Shown piece by piece: positions 3,754 to 5,703 of a DNA stretch of 5,703 nt; position 1 is the stretch's first letter, and every line of letters begins with the position of its first letter. Source of the DNA: JAEVLT01 sp050496765 (lineage in GTDB: Bacteria > Bacillota > Bacilli > Bacillales > Cytobacillaceae). The notes under the pieces were generated by a model. That model was not told where the DNA came from. It saw only the letters and a list, made by a program, of their open reading frames with translations, and searched no databases. A program made the translations under genes and the position numbers. Location: positions 1 through 5,703 of the forward strand of contig NZ_JBNWEO010000012.1 of the NCBI RefSeq assembly GCF_050496765.1. Reading direction: 5' to 3'.

Positions 3754-5235
3754 GTGAAACGAGTGATTCAAATGATGCAGATAGTCAAAAAAAGTGTAAC
3801 AGTAATTCTTGTTTTTTTGCTGCTTACTTCATCTGCAGTTGAGGCGGCAGGTAATAGGGAACAATGGAGTGATGACATTGACCGGCTTTTAAATGAAGAT
3901 CCCAACTTAAATGGATCAATTGCTGGTGTCAGCATTCGTTCTGCCAAAACCGGGGAAATTCAGTATGAACATTTTGCGAATCTGCGTTTACGGCCTGCAT
4001 CCAATCTGAAATTGTTGACGGCTGCAGCCGCTTTGTCCGTTCTTGGAGAAAATTATACTTTTTCCACTGAGATTTTGGCAAAAGGAAAACTAAAAAAAGG
4101 CATCCTGCAAGGGAATCTTTACTTAAAAGGCAAAGGTGACCCGACCCTTTTGCCAAACGATTTCGATCAAGTTGCATTCCAGCTTAAGAATATCGGAATT
4201 AAGAAAATACAAGGTGATGTAATTGGCGATGATACTTGGTATGATCGTGTCCGCTATTCCGTTGATTTGCCATGGAGCGATGAACAAACGTATTATGGTG
4301 CGCCGATTTCCGCTTTAACCTTGTCACCTACAAATGACTATGATACGGCCACAGTTCTTTTAGAAGTGAAACCCGGCAGGCAACTCGGCAAAAAAGCCCA
4401 TGTTGAATTTACACCTAAAACACATCCATTAAAAATAGTGAATCAAACAAAAACAGTTCAAGTAAAAGAGGAAACAAAGTTGACATTCGAGCGGGATCAC
4501 ATAACCAATACGGTTACAATAAATGGAACGATTTCGCAAAATGAAAAATCAGTAAAAGGGTGGATGGCCGTCACGAATCCCACTGTATACACTACCGAAG
4601 TTTTTAAACAATCATTGCTGGATAATGGAATAAAGGTAAAGAGGAAAGCAATGACTGGAAAAACGCCTCAATCTGCAAATTTGCTAGTGAGCCGAAAATC
4701 AATGCCACTTTCGAAACTGCTCGTTCCATTTATGAAATTGAGTAATAATGGGCATGCCGAAATTCTTGTCAAAGAAATGGGGAAGAAGGTCTACGGTACA
4801 GGGAGTTGGGAAAAAGGCCTGCAGGTAATGCATACAAAACTCCGCCAATTTGGTATCCATTCAGACCAGATTGTGATACGAGATGGTTCAGGAGTTTCCC
4901 ATATGAATTTAATAACGGCCAATCAACTAAGCCAGTTTTTATTTGCTGTTCAAAAGGAACCATGGTTCCCGGTCTTTTATCAGTCAATGCCGCAAGCAGG
5001 TTCTCCTGAGAAAATGATTGGGGGCACATTGAGAAAACGATTAAAGGACAAGGAACTTACTGGAAAAGTACGGGCAAAAACCGGCTCGATTACATCTGTT
5101 AGTTCATTGTCAGGATATGTTCAGACGAAAAATAGCGGAACGGTTGTTTTTTCCATTCTCTTGAATAATTTGCTTGACGAATCCAAAGGGAAGGCAATTG
5201 AGGATCGGATTGTTCGCATTTTAGCTAATTCTTAG
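3754..5235 (+). CDS. dacC: D-alanyl-D-alanine carboxypeptidase/endopeptidase, class C PBP (PBP4a type)
   Basis: An exported peptidoglycan-trimming enzyme of peptidase family S13. It removes the terminal D-Ala from stem peptides and may cleave cross-links. Length (493) is close to B. subtilis DacC/PBP4a (491). The N-terminus has a signal peptide: basic KRVIQMMQIVKK, a hydrophobic stretch at 14-27, and a likely cleavage after AVEA or AVEAA (residue 31 or 32). The three penicillin-binding motifs are complete: S83-N-L-K86 with the nucleophilic serine, S330-N-N332, and K442-T-G444. RDGSGVS at 376-382 is a further family hallmark. The large insertion between the first two motifs, typical of class C PBPs, is present at about 115-310. 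The start is GTG at 3754, with AAAAGG at 3741-3746, 7 bases upstream; the ATG at 3752 is followed directly by a stop. It lies 82 bp after cotG on the same strand, beyond the hairpin. TATAAG at 3711-3716 is only a weak -10 candidate. Its job may be vegetative, stationary phase or sporulation; the sequence does not decide. Confidence 0.92.
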   Translation: MKRVIQMMQIVKKSVTVILVFLLLTSSAVEAAGNREQWSDDIDRLLNEDPNLNGSIAGVSIRSAKTGEIQYEHFANLRLRPASNLKLLTAAAALSVLGENYTFSTEILAKGKLKKGILQGNLYLKGKGDPTLLPNDFDQVAFQLKNIGIKKIQGDVIGDDTWYDRVRYSVDLPWSDEQTYYGAPISALTLSPTNDYDTATVLLEVKPGRQLGKKAHVEFTPKTHPLKIVNQTKTVQVKEETKLTFERDHITNTVTINGTISQNEKSVKGWMAVTNPTVYTTEVFKQSLLDNGIKVKRKAMTGKTPQSANLLVSRKSMPLSKLLVPFMKLSNNGHAEILVKEMGKKVYGTGSWEKGLQVMHTKLRQFGIHSDQIVIRDGSGVSHMNLITANQLSQFLFAVQKEPWFPVFYQSMPQAGSPEKMIGGTLRKRLKDKELTGKVRAKTGSITSVSSLSGYVQTKNSGTVVFSILLNNLLDESKGKAIEDRIVRILANS

Positions 5236-5299
5236 GCAGAAAGAATAAAATTTTTGGTCGAAAATGGTGGAAAAGATGGTATACTTGTTGGCGGAAGCT

Positions 5300-5312
5300 G
5301 TTTATTATAAAC
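5300..5312. promoter_or_regulatory. 13-bp perfect palindrome, possible operator
   Basis: GTTTAT and ATAAAC flank a single central T, 36 bp before the next start codon. A good -10 hexamer, TATACT, lies at 5280-5285, so the palindrome would fall roughly 8-20 bases after a start site near 5292, a position suited to a repressor. The -35 is weak (TTGGTC at 5254-5259 is too far upstream). No other copy was seen nearby. Confidence 0.3.
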
Positions 5313-5348
5313 CGTTACAAACATATTTTTAAAAGAGAGGGGTCTTCG

Positions 5349-5703
5349 ATGGAAAAATTCACGGGTGCATCTCTTTTAGATGTTATAGGGGAATTATTTT
5401 CAGATGAAACATCATTAGCGGTTGCGAACGAACAGCATTATATTTATTACCGCCCCAGCAAACGGATCAATTTAAAAATAAAACCAGGCGATCTGGTTAA
5501 AGAGGGAACCATCACCTATAAAGCGTTGAAGGAAAAACAAAAGGTTTCCGAATTTGTTCATCGCGATGTACTTGGCATTCCTTATCACGGAATTGCTGTC
5601 CCCTATTTCCAAGGAGAAGAACTAAAAGGCTGTGTAACAGCAATTTCACCTGCACTTTCAGATGCAAAATCCGTTGTCACGGTGAAAATTAATGACGGCT
5701 TAT
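5349..5703 (+). CDS. Probable sensory transcriptional regulator, LytTR-like, 5' part only
   Basis: The first 118 residues are present and the gene runs off the window. There is no signal peptide or membrane segment, so it is cytoplasmic. Residues about 8-100 form one compact domain with features I associate with small ligand-sensing modules of Bacillus regulators and soluble chemoreceptors: SLAVANEQHYIYYRPSKRIN, PGDLVKEGTITYKAL and VLGIPYHGIAVPYFQGEELK. The last visible residues (SVVTVKINDGL, 108-118) look like the first strand of a LytTR DNA-binding domain. That is a judgement from memory, not a search. The ATG is supported by GAGAGGGG at 5335-5342, 6 bases upstream. It is 113 bp after dacC on the same strand with no clear terminator between, so readthrough from dacC is possible. 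An alternative identity is a soluble signalling protein without DNA binding. Confidence 0.55.
   Translation, partial: MEKFTGASLLDVIGELFSDETSLAVANEQHYIYYRPSKRINLKIKPGDLVKEGTITYKALKEKQKVSEFVHRDVLGIPYHGIAVPYFQGEELKGCVTAISPALSDAKSVVTVKINDGL

Noticed and set aside
3929..5029. Short ORFs on both strands inside dacC (3929-4177 minus, 4769-5029 minus, 4806-5009 plus)
   Set aside because: They lie wholly within a full-length class C PBP gene with all motifs intact; they are shadows.
5236..5279. AT-rich stretch after dacC considered as a terminator
   Set aside because: Only a 5-bp ATTTT/AAAAT pairing is present, with no GC stem and no tail.
5311..5319. ACCGTTACA considered as a LytTR-type binding site
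   Set aside because: It matches only the core of the consensus and no direct-repeat partner is present at the expected spacing.

Overview
The window looks like a chromosomal segment of an endospore-forming, low-GC Gram-positive bacterium of the Bacillus type. The evidence is a spore outer-coat gene cluster (cotB remnant, cotH, cotG), strong AAAGGAGG-type ribosome binding sites, and a secreted class C penicillin-binding protein resembling DacC (PBP4a). The species cannot be named from this sequence alone.

Left third (about 1-1561): an IS3-family insertion sequence on the minus strand. It has matching TG...CA terminal inverted repeats at 2-23 and 1540-1561, an orfA with a helix-turn-helix, and an orfB with a complete DD(35)E catalytic triad. 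Two things are odd. About 365 bp of extra DNA lies between the orfB stop and the outer right end. This DNA holds a second, degenerate right-end-like sequence at 323-352, a 48-bp palindrome, and an unrecognised 73-codon open stretch without a start. In addition, orfB lies in the +1 register relative to orfA across an A9 tract, not in the -1 register usual for the family.

Middle (1545-3671): the insertion sequence cuts cotB after about 60 codons. Upstream of the cotB remnant on the same strand is an apparently intact cotH, the coat protein kinase. Divergent from cotH is cotG, which encodes an Arg/Ser-repeat protein of the kind CotH phosphorylates. In B. subtilis CotH phosphorylates CotB and CotG, so this strain seems to keep the kinase and one substrate while the other substrate is truncated. 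The cotH-cotG intergenic region has a sigma-K-like promoter candidate for cotH, a symmetric pair of GerE-like boxes and two short palindromes. A hairpin follows cotG.

Right third (3754-5703): dacC encodes an exported D-alanyl-D-alanine carboxypeptidase/endopeptidase with all three penicillin-binding motifs. It is followed by the 5' part of a gene for a probable cytoplasmic sensory regulator, perhaps of the LytTR family, which runs off the window edge. A perfect 13-bp palindrome upstream of that gene is a possible operator.
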